Source: CAYJLC01 sp964370735
Lineage (GTDB): Bacteria > Bacillota > Clostridia > Oscillospirales > Butyricicoccaceae
Direction: 5' to 3'
Assembly (NCBI GenBank): GCA_964370735.1
Contig: CAYJLC010000041.1
Location: 1 to 17,084, forward strand
DNA length: 17,084 nt
Shown here: piece after piece, positions 7,304 through 16,439 of the stretch
Numbering within the stretch: position 1 is the first letter of the stretch
Layout: the number at the start of each line of letters is the position of its first letter
Position numbers and translations under genes: made by a program
The notes under the pieces: model-generated
What the model was told of the DNA's origin: nothing
The model's input: the letters and a program-made list of their open reading frames with translations, nothing else
Databases searched by the model: none

Positions 7304-10300
7304 TAGCCGAAATATTTAACACCAGACTCAAAGATTTTTTGGTCGGTATTTCCTATAATATTTTTGTAAAGACCATCACCGATACGCTCAGAGTGACCCA
7401 TTTTACCTAAAATTCTACCGTCCTTACTTGTGATACCCTCAATAGCCATAGTCGAACCATTCGGATTGAATTTTGTAAGCAAAGATGCATTGCCAAACGT
7501 ATCAACATATTGCGTTGCAATTTGTCCGTTAGCTATTAGTTCCGCTAAAACTGCATCAGATGCAACAAATCTACCTTCGCCATGGCTCATTGCAACTTTA
7601 TGAGTATCCCCTACCTTAGTTCCATTTAACCAAGGAGATAAATTAGATGTGATTTTTGTTTCAGACATACAAGAAATATGACGAGTGATTTTATTGAATG
7701 TAAGCGTCGGCATATCTTCTGTGATTTCAGAAATATAGCCAGTTGGAAGTAAACCTAGCTTAATTAAAGCTTGGAAACCGTTACAAATACCAATCATAAG
7801 ACCATCACGCTTGTAAAGCATATCGTGAACAGCGTCTGTGATTTTTGGATTTCTGAAAACTGATGCGATAAATTTCGCCGAGCCATCAGGCTCATCACCA
7901 GCCGAGAAACCACCAGGGATTGCAATAATTTGTGAATTATTAATACGTTTTACAAACTCATTAACTGAATAATCAATATCACCTGGGTTTGTGTTTCTAA
8001 ATACGAATACTTCGCCGATACCGCCAGCATTATCAAAAGCACGTTTTGTGTCATATTCGCAGTTAGTTCCTGGGAAAACTGGGATAAATACGCGAGGTTT
8101 TGCACCTAAAATTTCTCTTTTAATTGTATTTCCACCAGTGAAAGATATATTTTTAACATCGCCAGAAATTGGAGCGTCAGTTTTAAATACGCTTTCAAGT
8201 GGTTCTTCGTAATTTTTAATAACATCGCTTAGGCTTATAGCTTGTCCATCGTTAAAATTAATCGCTGATTTGTCATTCGTTTTAGCAATTACAGTGTAAT
8301 TAATACCAGAAAGAACGCTTTCATCAGCCACTTCAAGCACTAAAGCTCCAATTTTTTCAGCTTTAATGTTCATATCAGTAGTTAAATCAAAACCGATAGA
8401 ATTCCCCATCGCCATTTTCGCTAAAGTAGCAATAACGCCACCAAAAGAAACAGCTTTCGCCGAAAGAACTTTTCCATCTTTCATTATACCATAAACTTTG
8501 CTATATTGGCTATGTAAATTATTAAAATTCGGAACAAAATTTTCATCTTTTTCGATATCAACTAAAACGATAGTCGAATTAGTGTTTTTAAGTTCAGGAG
8601 TGATAATATTTCCAGTTTTTTCAGTAGTAACAGCGAAAGAAATTAGAGTTTCTGGAACTTTCATATCTTTAAATGTACCAGACATTGAGTCTTTACCACC
8701 GATAGCACCAGTTCCGATTTCTTTTTGTGCTAAATATGCACCTAAAATAGCAGAAAGTGGTTTCCCCCATGAAGTTTCATCAGTTAATCTCTCGAAATAT
8801 TCTTGAAGTGATAGACGGCAAGCCGAATAGTCGCCACCTAGAGCAGTTATTTTTGCTAAAGACTCAACAACAGCGTAAATTCCACCGTGGAAAGTCGATT
8901 TTTTCATAAGTTTTGGATTGTATCCGTAAGTCATAAGCGAACAAGTGTTAGTTTCGCCATTTAAAACAGGGATTTTTGCAACCATACCACAAGGCTCTGT
9001 AATCATATTTTTACCACCAAATGGCATAACAACCGTTCCTGCACCGATAGTCGAGTCGAAATTCTCCGAAAGACCTTTTTTAGAACACACGTTAATGTCC
9101 GATAAAACATCGATTAACGCGTCTTTTTGGCTAGAATACGCATAGTTTTCTTCGTTAAAGAATGATAAATCAGCAGTTTTAACATTTGCATTCATTTCAG
9201 AAGTAGCACCATTTGTATCTAAAAATGCACGCTCAACAGAGAAAATTTCTTTCCCACGCCATTTCATAACAAGTCTGCCTGAATCATTAACATCGGCAAC
9301 TTTTACAGCCTCTAGATTTTCTTCTTCGCAATAAGCTAGGAATTTTTCAACATTTTGAGGCTCGATTACAATAGCCATTCTCTCTTGAGATTCAGAAATC
9401 GCAAGCTCTGTTCCATCAAGTCCTTCATATTTTTTTGGTACTAAATCTAAGTTAATTTCAAGGCTGTCAGCAAGTTCACCTATTGCAACACAAACACCAC
9501 CAGCACCAAAGTCATTACATTTTTTGATAAGCGTCGTAACATCTGGATTTCTAAATAAACGTTGGATTTTTCTTTCAGTAACAGGGTTACCTTTTTGAAC
9601 TTCTGACGAACTTTTTTCAACACTTTTTTCAGTATGAACTTTTGACGAACCAGTAGCACCACCGATTCCATCACGTCCAGTTCTACCACCTAAAAGCAAG
9701 ATAACATCGCCAGCTTCAGGATGTATACGAACAACATTTTCCATAGGAGCTGCTGCAATTACAGCACCAACTTCCATTCTTTTCGCCTTATAACCTTCGT
9801 CATAAATCTCGTAAACGCCACCAGTCGCAAGACCGATTTGGTTACCATACGAGCTATATCCTTGCGCAGCTTTAGTTGTGATAATTCTTTGCGGAAGTTT
9901 ACCTTCTATGGTGTCCTCGATAGCCTCTCTTGGGTCAGCAGCACCAGTAACACGCATCGCTTGATAAACATAACTTCTACCAGAAAGTGGATCTCTTATT
10001 GCACCACCTAAACAAGTAGCAGCGCCACCAAAAGGCTCGATTTCAGTTGGGTGATTGTGTGTTTCATTTTTGAACATTAATAGATAATCTTCGTCGACAC
10101 CATTAACATCAACTTTAATTTTAATAGAACAAGCGTTAATCTCATCAGATTCGTCTAAATCATTAAGTTTACCTGTCTTTTTAAGATATTTTACTGCAAC
10201 AGTAGCCATATCCATTAAACATACAGGTTTTTTAACACCTAATTCTTCGCGTGTTTTAATATAATCGTCGAAAATTTCCTTAATATAGTCATTTTCGAAA

Positions 10301-11014
10301 GTAACTTTGTCAAGTTTGGTCATAAAAGTCGTGTGACGACAGTGGTCCGACCAATATGTGTCAATAACTTTAATTTCTGTGATAGATGGATTGCGATTTT
10401 CCGTAATTTTAAAATAATCTCTAATCATTTTAAGATCATTAACAGTCATAGAAAGACCTTTTTCAATCCTAAATTCATCTAAATTTGCATCAGAAAAGTC
10501 TGTAAATCCATTTAAAACTTCAACATCTAGCACCTCGTCAAGCTCTGTTTTAAGCGACTCTGGTTTTTCTAAATTAGCTTTATGACTTTCTACTGGNNNN
10601 NNNNNNTATTAAATATTTTTCAATTTTAGTGAAATCACTTGCAGAAATTTCACCATAAAATAGATAGATAGTTGCTGTTTTAACAGTCGGTTTTGTACCA
10701 GATGTTACAATATTTGCACATTCAGCAGCAAAACTAGCTCTTGCATCATATTGCCCAGGCAAAAACTCAACTGCAAGTACATTTTTTGTGTCTATTTCTA
10801 ATATTTCATCATGGCAAATATCAACATTTGGTTCTGAAAAAATTGTATTTTTCGCGATATCATAGAACTTATCCTCTAAATTCTCAATATCATATCTGTT
10901 TACAATTCTAAGGTTAGTTAGCGTGTCAAGTTTAAGGTTTTGTTTTAAATCTTCCAGCAAATTAATAGCTTGAACATTAAATCCAGACCTTTTTTCAACA
11001 TAAAGACGTTTCAT
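7303..11014 (-). CDS. purL: Phosphoribosylformylglycinamidine synthase, large single-chain form (interrupted only by a 10-N gap)
   Basis: It converts FGAR to FGAM with glutamine and ATP. Restoring one codon at the gap gives about 1,234 residues, normal for single-chain clostridial PurL. The N-terminal PurS-like part starts MKRLYVEKR and reaches KYLI before the N run. After it PVESHKANLEKPE continues the same protein. WSDHCRHTTF sits at about 219-228, followed by the two synthetase halves. A C-terminal class I glutaminase domain (about 960-1234) has its nucleophile Cys in GICNGFQ (about residue 1075) and His-Glu in MGHSERI. The start is the ATG at 11014, which has GGAG six bases upstream; an in-frame ATG at 11026 overlaps that ribosome site and is unlikely. 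It is the first gene of the purine operon, and no separate purQ or purS is needed. Confidence 0.95.
10597..10606. other. Assembly gap of 10 N inside purL
   Basis: Reading from the purL start, the frame ends ...KYLI at 10607 and resumes with PVESHKANLEKPE at 10596. Family members normally have INPVES here, so one Asn codon (3 bases) is the expected missing content. Ten N therefore breaks the frame artificially and makes the gene look like two pieces. Confidence 0.93.
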
Positions 11015-11060
11015 AAAATTCTCCATTCTGAAAACTAAAATTGTTTACTCTCTAAATACA

Positions 11061-11089
11061 ATTCTAACATATATGTATTTATAAGTAAA
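11061..11089 (-). promoter_or_regulatory. Candidate promoter of the purine operon
   Basis: On the minus strand an extended -10 (TGTTAGAAT, 11061-11069) lies 17 bases downstream of TTTACT (11084-11089), which matches four of six -35 bases. Transcription would start near 11054, giving a leader of about 40 bases before the purL ATG at 11014. That is too short for a purine riboswitch. The site is between the atp terminator and the first pur gene, as expected. The -10 region overlaps one arm of an inverted repeat, which suggests repression at this site. Confidence 0.55.
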
Positions 11090-11112
11090 ATTAATTATTT
11101 TAATACATATAT
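11069..11112. repeat. 11-bp perfect inverted repeat, possible operator
   Basis: The arms ATATATGTATT (11069-11079) and AATACATATAT (11102-11112) are perfectly complementary, with a 22-base AT-rich spacer. One arm touches the extended -10 of the purL promoter and the -35 lies in the spacer, so a bound protein would block polymerase. A further copy of the half-site TAATACAT is at 11122-11129, exactly 21 bases from the copy at 11101-11108, about two helical turns. It does not resemble the Bacillus PurR box. An operator role is an inference; the AT richness makes chance symmetry possible. Confidence 0.4.
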
Positions 11113-11137
11113 AAGTACAGCTAATACATGGACGCTC

Positions 11138-11146
11138 ATTTTATCA
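11138..11146 (-). promoter_or_regulatory. Weak second extended -10 element upstream of purL
   Basis: On the minus strand TGATAAAAT reads as an extended -10 (TG-N-TAAAAT). No convincing -35 lies 16-18 bases upstream. If used, it would give a leader of about 115 bases that contains the inverted repeat as a possible RNA stem. It is less likely than the promoter at 11061-11089. Confidence 0.2.
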
Positions 11147-11169
11147 TAAAAGTAAATCTCATCCATCGA

Positions 11170-11185
11170 GCTTTTAAAGAAAAGC
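11170..11185 (-). other. Small hairpin just downstream of the atp terminator
   Basis: On the minus strand GCTTTTCTTTAAAAGC gives a perfect 6-bp stem with a 4-base loop, directly after the T run of the atpC terminator. It has no T run of its own. It may back up 3' end formation, or be a chance result of the AT-rich sequence. Confidence 0.3.
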
Positions 11186-11222
11186 AAAAAAGCCACACTA
11201 AAACTAATTAGTGTAGCTTTTT
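11186..11222 (-). terminator. Intrinsic terminator of the ATP synthase operon
   Basis: Immediately after the atpC stop the minus strand reads AAGCTACACTAA, a 6-base loop (TTAGTT), then TTAGTGTGGCTT and TTTT. The 12-bp stem contains a single U-G wobble and is extended by A-T pairs at its base, followed by a six-T run. This is a classic rho-independent terminator and separates the atp transcript from the purine operon. On the plus strand the stem is also followed by five T's, so it could work both ways, but no convergent gene is present. Confidence 0.92.
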
Positions 11223-11223
11223 A

Positions 11224-11622
11224 TTACATTTTTGATACGTCGATTCTGTTAAGAGCTTTTTTAAGCTTAATTTCCATAGCGATTAAATCCGATTTTTCTT
11301 TTTTATTAGAAATCTCAGTTTTAGCTTTTTCCATGGCTTTTTCAGCACGAGACACATCTATTTCATCTGCCCATTCAAAAAAGTCTGTAACGATTGTCGC
11401 TTCATTATTTACAAATGAAACAAATCCACTCGCAGCCGCACCATATTTAGTGCCTTCGTCAGAAATTAGCGTAAACGCTCCGATACCTAGACCTGCAACA
11501 TAATTTACATGTCTTGCCATCAAACCAACGTCACCGACAGTGGTTCTTGCAACAATTTTAGTCGCTTCTCCGCTAAAAGCTTCGCGTTCAGGAGTTATAA
11601 TTTTCACTTTAAAAGTGGCCAT
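11224..11622 (-). CDS. atpC: F1 ATP synthase subunit epsilon
   Basis: A complete 132-residue protein of normal length. The N-terminal half (MATFKVKIITPER... through about residue 85) is the beta-sandwich domain, with the typical KIITPEREAFSGEA and GDVGLMARHVNYVAGL. The C-terminal part (about 90-132) is a charged helical hairpin rich in Lys, Glu and Ala, which in this family can inhibit ATP hydrolysis. It sits in the central stalk with gamma. The ATG lies two bases after the atpD stop and its AAAGGAG ribosome site is inside the end of atpD. It is the last gene of the operon; the terminator follows at once. Confidence 0.96.
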   Translation of the reverse strand: MATFKVKIITPEREAFSGEATKIVARTTVGDVGLMARHVNYVAGLGIGAFTLISDEGTKYGAAASGFVSFVNNEATIVTDFFEWADEIDVSRAEKAMEKAKTEISNKKEKSDLIAMEIKLKKALNRIDVSKM

Positions 11623-11624
11623 AA

Positions 11625-13013
11625 TTATGCTCCTTTCTTAGCTTTTTCTATTGCTTCCTCGATAGTTCCAACAAGTAGGAACGCCGATTCTGGTAAACTA
11701 TCGTGTTTTCCTTCAATGATTTCTTTAAAACCACGAACAGTTTCTTTAACAGGTACATAAGCACCTTTTAAACCTGTGAAGTTTTCTGCAACTGAGAATG
11801 GTTGAGATAAGAATCTTTGAATTTTTCTAGCTCTTGCTACGATGATTTTATCTTCATCAGAAAGCTCATCCATACCTAGGATTGCGATGATATCTTGAAG
11901 TTCTTTGTATCTTTGAAGTAATTCTTGAACTTTTAGTGCTACTGCATAATGCTCAGCACCAACAATTTCAGGAGTTAGAATTCTAGATGTTGAATCAAGT
12001 GGGTCAACGGCAGGGTAGATACCCATAGACGCGATTTGTCTTGATAAAACTGTTTTAGCATCAAGATGGGCGAAAGTAGTAGCCGGTGCTGGGTCAGTTA
12101 AGTCATCGGCTGGTACATAAACTGCTTGAACCGATGTGATAGAACCCTTTTTAGTTGATGTGATACGTTCTTGTAACGCACCCATTTCAGTTGCAAGAGT
12201 TGGTTGGTAACCAACGGCAGATGGCATACGGCCTAGTAGCGCCGAAACCTCTGAACCTGCTTGCGTAAATCTGAAGATGTTATCAACGAATAAAAGCACG
12301 TCTTGGTTTTCTTGATCTCTAAAGTATTCAGCCATAGTAAGACCAGAAAGAGCAACCCTCATTCTAGCCCCAGGAGGCTCGTTCATTTGACCGAAAACAA
12401 GAGCAGTTTTTTCAATAACTCCTGATTCAATCATTTCATGGTAAAGGTCATTACCTTCCCTTGTTCTTTCTCCAACACCAGCGAAAACAGATAAACCACC
12501 ATGTTCTCTTGCGATATTCGAGATAAGTTCTTGAATTAAAACTGTTTTACCAACGCCGGCACCGCCGAATAGACCGATTTTACCACCTTTTGCGTAAGGT
12601 GCGATAAGGTCGATTACTTTGATACCAGTTTCAAACATTTCTGTGCTTGAGTTTTGCTCATCATAAGCAGGTGCTTCTCTGTGGATTTCCCAAGTTTCGC
12701 ATCTAGGTTGTTCTTTGTTATCAACAGCCTGTCCTAAAACATTGAAAATTCTTCCTAAAGTATCACGACCTACTGGTACAGATATCGCACGACCAGTGTC
12801 AATTGCTTTTGCACCACGAACAAGACCGTCTGTCGACGACATCGCAATACATCTAACAGTGTCGCCACCAACGTGTTGAGCAACCTCGATGATTAGTGGT
12901 TTGCCATTTAGTTCGATTTCAATAGCATTTAACAGTTTTGGCAGATTGTCATGACCAAATTTAACGTCGACAACCGGTCCGATAATCTGTACGACTGTTC
13001 CTATATTTTCCAT
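11625..13013 (-). CDS. atpD: F1 ATP synthase subunit beta (catalytic)
   Basis: A complete 462-residue catalytic subunit. The Walker A loop is GGAGVGKT (150-157), the catalytic glutamate is Glu182 in GERTREG, and Walker B is LLFVDNIFRF with Asp244. The C-terminal catch loop, normally DELSEED-like, is DELSDED in LGMDELSDEDK. The N-terminal beta-barrel starts IGTVVQIIGPVVDVKF. Three copies alternate with alpha in the cytoplasmic F1 head. The gene starts 14 bases after the atpG stop with a strong AAGGAG site. All expected catalytic residues are present, so the enzyme should be active. Confidence 0.98.
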   Translation of the reverse strand: MENIGTVVQIIGPVVDVKFGHDNLPKLLNAIEIELNGKPLIIEVAQHVGGDTVRCIAMSSTDGLVRGAKAIDTGRAISVPVGRDTLGRIFNVLGQAVDNKEQPRCETWEIHREAPAYDEQNSSTEMFETGIKVIDLIAPYAKGGKIGLFGGAGVGKTVLIQELISNIAREHGGLSVFAGVGERTREGNDLYHEMIESGVIEKTALVFGQMNEPPGARMRVALSGLTMAEYFRDQENQDVLLFVDNIFRFTQAGSEVSALLGRMPSAVGYQPTLATEMGALQERITSTKKGSITSVQAVYVPADDLTDPAPATTFAHLDAKTVLSRQIASMGIYPAVDPLDSTSRILTPEIVGAEHYAVALKVQELLQRYKELQDIIAILGMDELSDEDKIIVARARKIQRFLSQPFSVAENFTGLKGAYVPVKETVRGFKEIIEGKHDSLPESAFLLVGTIEEAIEKAKKGA

Positions 13014-13027
13014 ATATTACTCCTTCT

Positions 13028-13885
13028 TTAAGACTTACTTGCGCCTGCAACGATTTCTGTAATTTCTTGCGTGATAGCATCTTGTCTTGCTCTGTTATAG
13101 ATAAGACTTAGATTGTCAATCATATCTGACGCGTTATCCGAAGCAGATTCCATTGCGACACGTCTTGCTGCTTGCTCTGAAGCATAAGATTCAATAACAG
13201 CTCCATAAATAATCCCCGAAATATATTTCGGAACAATTTGATTAAATACTTCTTCACTGCCAGGGTCGTATTCTGTAAGCATTAGTCTTCCAATTTCTTT
13301 ATCTGATTTTAATTCAGCTAAAGGAAGCACATTCAGCATGTTTGGTGCTTGCTCTAAAGGTGATAAAATTTCAGTATAAACCACAGAAACTTCATCAATC
13401 TCGCCTTTTTTATAAAGTTCACAAATATGTGCTGATATTGCGTCTACATTTGAAAAAGTAACATCGTCTAAAATATCATCGTGTGAAGAAATAAATCCTT
13501 CGGCGTTATATTTTTTAACAAACTCAGTCGCTTTTTTACCAATAGATACAAATTTTGCATTTTTTTCAGCAGTTTCAGCCTTAACAAGTTTGAATACATT
13601 TGAGTTGTATCCCCCTGCAAGACCTCTTTCACCGGCGATTACTAGATATAAAGAGTTTTTAATTTCGCGTTTTTTAGTATACGGCGAAGTAAATTCTTTA
13701 TTAGACATCGCAATGTCACACATAGTTCCATATAAAGCCTCAAAATAAGGTGCAGTTTTCATAGATTTCTCTTTTGCACGTCTTAATTTTGATGACGCAA
13801 CAAGTTCCATAGCTTTAGTTATTTGCATCGTAGAGCTAACACTTTTAATACGATTTTTAATTTCTTTCATATTTCCGGAAGCCAT
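13028..13885 (-). CDS. atpG: F1 ATP synthase subunit gamma (rotor shaft)
   Basis: A complete 285-residue protein. The two terminal helices that form the rotating coiled coil are well conserved: the N-terminus MKEIKNRIKSVSSTMQITKAM with MELVASSKLRRA, and the C-terminus SLIYNRARQDAITQEITEI. The central part contains the Rossmann-like region with GERGLAGGYNSNV. It links the c ring to catalysis in beta. The atpA stop is 13 bases upstream and a strong AAGGAGG site precedes the ATG. Confidence 0.97.
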   Translation of the reverse strand: MASGNMKEIKNRIKSVSSTMQITKAMELVASSKLRRAKEKSMKTAPYFEALYGTMCDIAMSNKEFTSPYTKKREIKNSLYLVIAGERGLAGGYNSNVFKLVKAETAEKNAKFVSIGKKATEFVKKYNAEGFISSHDDILDDVTFSNVDAISAHICELYKKGEIDEVSVVYTEILSPLEQAPNMLNVLPLAELKSDKEIGRLMLTEYDPGSEEVFNQIVPKYISGIIYGAVIESYASEQAARRVAMESASDNASDMIDNLSLIYNRARQDAITQEITEIVAGASKS

Positions 13886-13898
13886 AAATTAGTCCTCC

Positions 13899-15401
13899 TT
13901 ATGCTATGAATTTCTTTTTAAATTCGTTAATCGCTGAAACAAGTCTATCAGTATCTTTAATTTCTTTAGTTTCTCTAATCTCGTTTAAGATTTCAGGGCA
14001 AGCATTTTCAACATATTCGATAAATTCTTTTTCAAATTTAACGATATCTTCAACAGCTATATCTTTTAAATGGTTATTAATAACTGCAAAAATACTGATT
14101 GCTTGATGCTCAACTGGATATGGGCTTGATTGATTTTGTTTTAAAACTTGAACGATACGTTTACCTTGCTCAAGTCTGTTTTTAGTATCATCATCTAAGT
14201 CCGAGCCGAATTGTGCGAAACTTTCAAGCTCTTTGTATTGAGAATAAGCAAGCTTTAAAGGACCTGATAATTTTTTCATAGCTTTAATTTGAGCAGCACC
14301 ACCAACACGAGATACCGAAATACCAGGGTTAACAGCAGGTCTAATACCAGCATTGAAAAGTTCAGATTCTAAGAAAATTTGACCGTCAGTAATAGAGATT
14401 ACGTTAGTCGGGATATAGGCAGAAACGTCACCAGCTTGAGTTTCGATGATAGGTAAAGCAGTGATTGAACCGCCGCCTAAAGCATCAGAAAGTCTAGCCG
14501 CTCTTTCTAAAAGTCTTGAGTGAATGTAGAAAACATCACCAGGATATGCCTCACGTCCAGGAGGACGTTTAAGTAATAGCGAAAGAGTTCTGTAAGCTAC
14601 TGCGTGTTTTGATAAATCATCATAAATGATTAATACATCTTTGCCTTGATACATAAAATGTTCTGCGATAGAAACACCAGCATAAGGTGCGATATATTGA
14701 AGTGGCGCAAGTTCAGAAGCTGTCGCTGCTACGATTGTTGTATAATCCATAGCTCCAGCTTTTTGTAATTCTTCTGCGATACCAACAACTGTTGAACGTT
14801 TTTGACCAATGGCAACATATACACAAAGAACATCTTTACCTTTTTGGTTGATGATTGTATCGATTGCAATTGTTGTTTTACCAGTTTGTCTGTCACCGAT
14901 GATAAGCTCACGTTGACCTCTACCGATAGGAATCATAGCGTCGATAGCTTTGATACCAGTTTGAAGTGGAGTATCAACTGATTTTCTTTCGATAACCCCA
15001 GTTGATGCTGTTTCTACTGGACGATATCCTTCGTTTGCGATAGGTCCTTTGCCATCGATTGGCATACCTAATGCATTAACAACACGTCCACTCATAGCAG
15101 CTCCAACAGGAACTTCTACGATTTTACCTGTTCTTTTAACTTTATCGCCCTCTTTAATGTTTTCGTCAGAGCCCATCATAACAGCACCGATATAGTCTTC
15201 TTCAAGGTTTAATGCCATAGCATAAACGTCGCCTTCGAACTCTAAAAGTTCACCAGCCATACATTTATCTAAGCCATAGATTTTTGCGATACCGTCACCA
15301 ACTTGTATAACAGTACCAACGTCAGCTAAAGTAACTTTTGTTTCAAAGTTCTTAATCTGCTCTTTAATTATACTACTAATTTCTTCTGGTCGTAGTTCCA
15401 T
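13899..15401 (-). CDS. atpA: F1 ATP synthase subunit alpha
   Basis: A complete 500-residue protein of normal length. It begins MELRPEEISSIIKEQI, the helix that binds delta. The nucleotide-binding P-loop is GDRQTGKT (169-176), where Gln replaces the catalytic-type loop as is usual in non-catalytic alpha. The arginine finger is Arg365 in SVSRVGGAAQ, which reaches the neighbouring beta active site. The start ATG is eight bases after the atpH stop; its ribosome site AGGTG is modest and closely resembles the one used by atpH (GTAGGTG, then ATAA). Confidence 0.98.
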   Translation of the reverse strand: MELRPEEISSIIKEQIKNFETKVTLADVGTVIQVGDGIAKIYGLDKCMAGELLEFEGDVYAMALNLEEDYIGAVMMGSDENIKEGDKVKRTGKIVEVPVGAAMSGRVVNALGMPIDGKGPIANEGYRPVETASTGVIERKSVDTPLQTGIKAIDAMIPIGRGQRELIIGDRQTGKTTIAIDTIINQKGKDVLCVYVAIGQKRSTVVGIAEELQKAGAMDYTTIVAATASELAPLQYIAPYAGVSIAEHFMYQGKDVLIIYDDLSKHAVAYRTLSLLLKRPPGREAYPGDVFYIHSRLLERAARLSDALGGGSITALPIIETQAGDVSAYIPTNVISITDGQIFLESELFNAGIRPAVNPGISVSRVGGAAQIKAMKKLSGPLKLAYSQYKELESFAQFGSDLDDDTKNRLEQGKRIVQVLKQNQSSPYPVEHQAISIFAVINNHLKDIAVEDIVKFEKEFIEYVENACPEILNEIRETKEIKDTDRLVSAINEFKKKFIA

Positions 15402-15409
15402 TTATACAC

Positions 15410-15937
15410 CTACTTCCCTATATGTTTATTAAGATTTAAAAGTTTAGTTTTAATACTTCCGTCAATCAAAGTATTATCATAAGAAACGATAACTCCACCC
15501 ATGATAGTCTTGTCCACTTCATAAGAAGGAATAACAGATTTGCCTGTTTTTTCTTCTAATCTTTTAACCAAACTAGCTTTCGTTTTGCTATCAATCTCTA
15601 TCGCTGTTGTAATAACAGCTTCGATTTGTTTTTTCTCGGCAAAATGAATTTCTTTAAACTCATCTTTTACCTCGAAGAATAAATCAATTCTTTTTTTCTC
15701 GCATAAAACGCCAAGAAAACTATATGCAGTTTCTGAAATTTTTCCTTTAAATACTTTTGAAAGTATTGCAAGCTTGTCCGAAACACTAACTGTTGGTGAA
15801 GAAAAAACGTCGAATAATTCAGCGTTATCTTCAAAAACTTTAGCAATTTGTTCAAGTTCTTTTGAAACTTCGTCCACTTTTTTGTTTTCGTCTGCGATTT
15901 CATAGAGAGAGGTTGCGTATCTACTAAACACTTTCAT
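15410..15937 (-). CDS. atpH: F1 ATP synthase subunit delta (peripheral stalk)
   Basis: A 175-residue protein starting MKVFSRYATSLYEIADEN, typical for the helical N-terminal domain of delta, which holds the top of the F1 head to subunit b. The C-terminal part has the conserved IMGGVIVSYDNTLIDGSIK region. An in-frame GTG at 15946 would add MHN, but the ATG at 15937 is preferred because AGGTG is spaced six bases from it and the atpF stop lies one base before (TAA-T-ATG). This close junction suggests coupled translation of b and delta. Confidence 0.95.
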   Translation of the reverse strand: MKVFSRYATSLYEIADENKKVDEVSKELEQIAKVFEDNAELFDVFSSPTVSVSDKLAILSKVFKGKISETAYSFLGVLCEKKRIDLFFEVKDEFKEIHFAEKKQIEAVITTAIEIDSKTKASLVKRLEEKTGKSVIPSYEVDKTIMGGVIVSYDNTLIDGSIKTKLLNLNKHIGK

Positions 15938-15938
15938 A

Positions 15939-16439
15939 TTATGCACCTACTTGTCCGATAAAGTCGTCAATAAGTTTTTTATGAGTGTTTTCGTCGATTT
16001 CTTTTTCAATAACTTTCGATGCAGCCTCTGTAACAAGAGTCGAAATATCTGATTTTATTTCTAAAACAGCCTTTTTCTTTTCAAGTTCAATAGCATCAAA
16101 AGCTTTGTCTTTAATATTTATAGCTTCTTTATTTGCTTCTGCAATAATAACGTCTGAACGTTTGCTTGCAGTCACAGTCGCTTCGTTTACGATTTCTAAA
16201 GCTTTGTCTTTAGCAGCAGCAATGTTTGCTTCATATTCTGTTTTAAGTTTGTTCGCCTCTGAAGATGCTTTTTCAGCGTCATCATACATAGCACGAACTT
16301 CGTTTTCACGAGCATCAATAAAATCTTTTACTTTTGAAAATAAAAGTTTTCTTAATATCACAAACATAATAAGCAAGTTACAAGCAGCCACAAAGATTTG
16401 CCAAGGGTCAAATGTTATAACCGATAATAATTCTGGCAA
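15939..16439 (-). CDS. atpF: Fo ATP synthase subunit b (peripheral stalk), TTG start
   Basis: A complete 166-residue protein. A single membrane helix spans about residues 8-33 (FDPWQIFVAACNLLIMFVIL), followed by the basic RKLLFSKV at the cytoplasmic edge. A long charged helix rich in Ala, Glu and Lys from about 38 to 155 forms the stator coiled coil. The only start that keeps the membrane helix is a TTG at 16439. The next Met is inside the helix (LLIMFVI). The TTG has an excellent AAGGAGG site eight bases upstream, so I accept it. atpE ends 40 bases upstream. Confidence 0.95.
   Translation of the reverse strand: MPELLSVITFDPWQIFVAACNLLIMFVILRKLLFSKVKDFIDARENEVRAMYDDAEKASSEANKLKTEYEANIAAAKDKALEIVNEATVTASKRSDVIIAEANKEAINIKDKAFDAIELEKKKAVLEIKSDISTLVTEAASKVIEKEIDENTHKKLIDDFIGQVGA

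Noticed and set aside
10580..11026. A separate 148-residue gene upstream of purL
   Set aside because: It is the PurS-like N-terminus of PurL. Only the 10-N placeholder shifts its frame; the last few residues after the N run are read in the wrong frame.
11015..11060. A purine (guanine/adenine or PRPP) riboswitch in the purL leader
   Set aside because: The likely leader is only about 40 bases and shows no aptamer-like pairing; nothing in the 11015-11185 spacer resembles a known purine aptamer.
11095..11139. A 14-codon leader ORF (MSVHVLAVLIYVLK) before purL
   Set aside because: There is no ribosome site before its ATG, and the stronger promoter candidate starts downstream of it. It runs through AT-rich repeat sequence and is probably chance.
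15935..15946. GTG at 15946 as the atpH start
   Set aside because: The ATG at 15937 has the better-spaced AGGTG, and the delta family begins near MKV..RYA.
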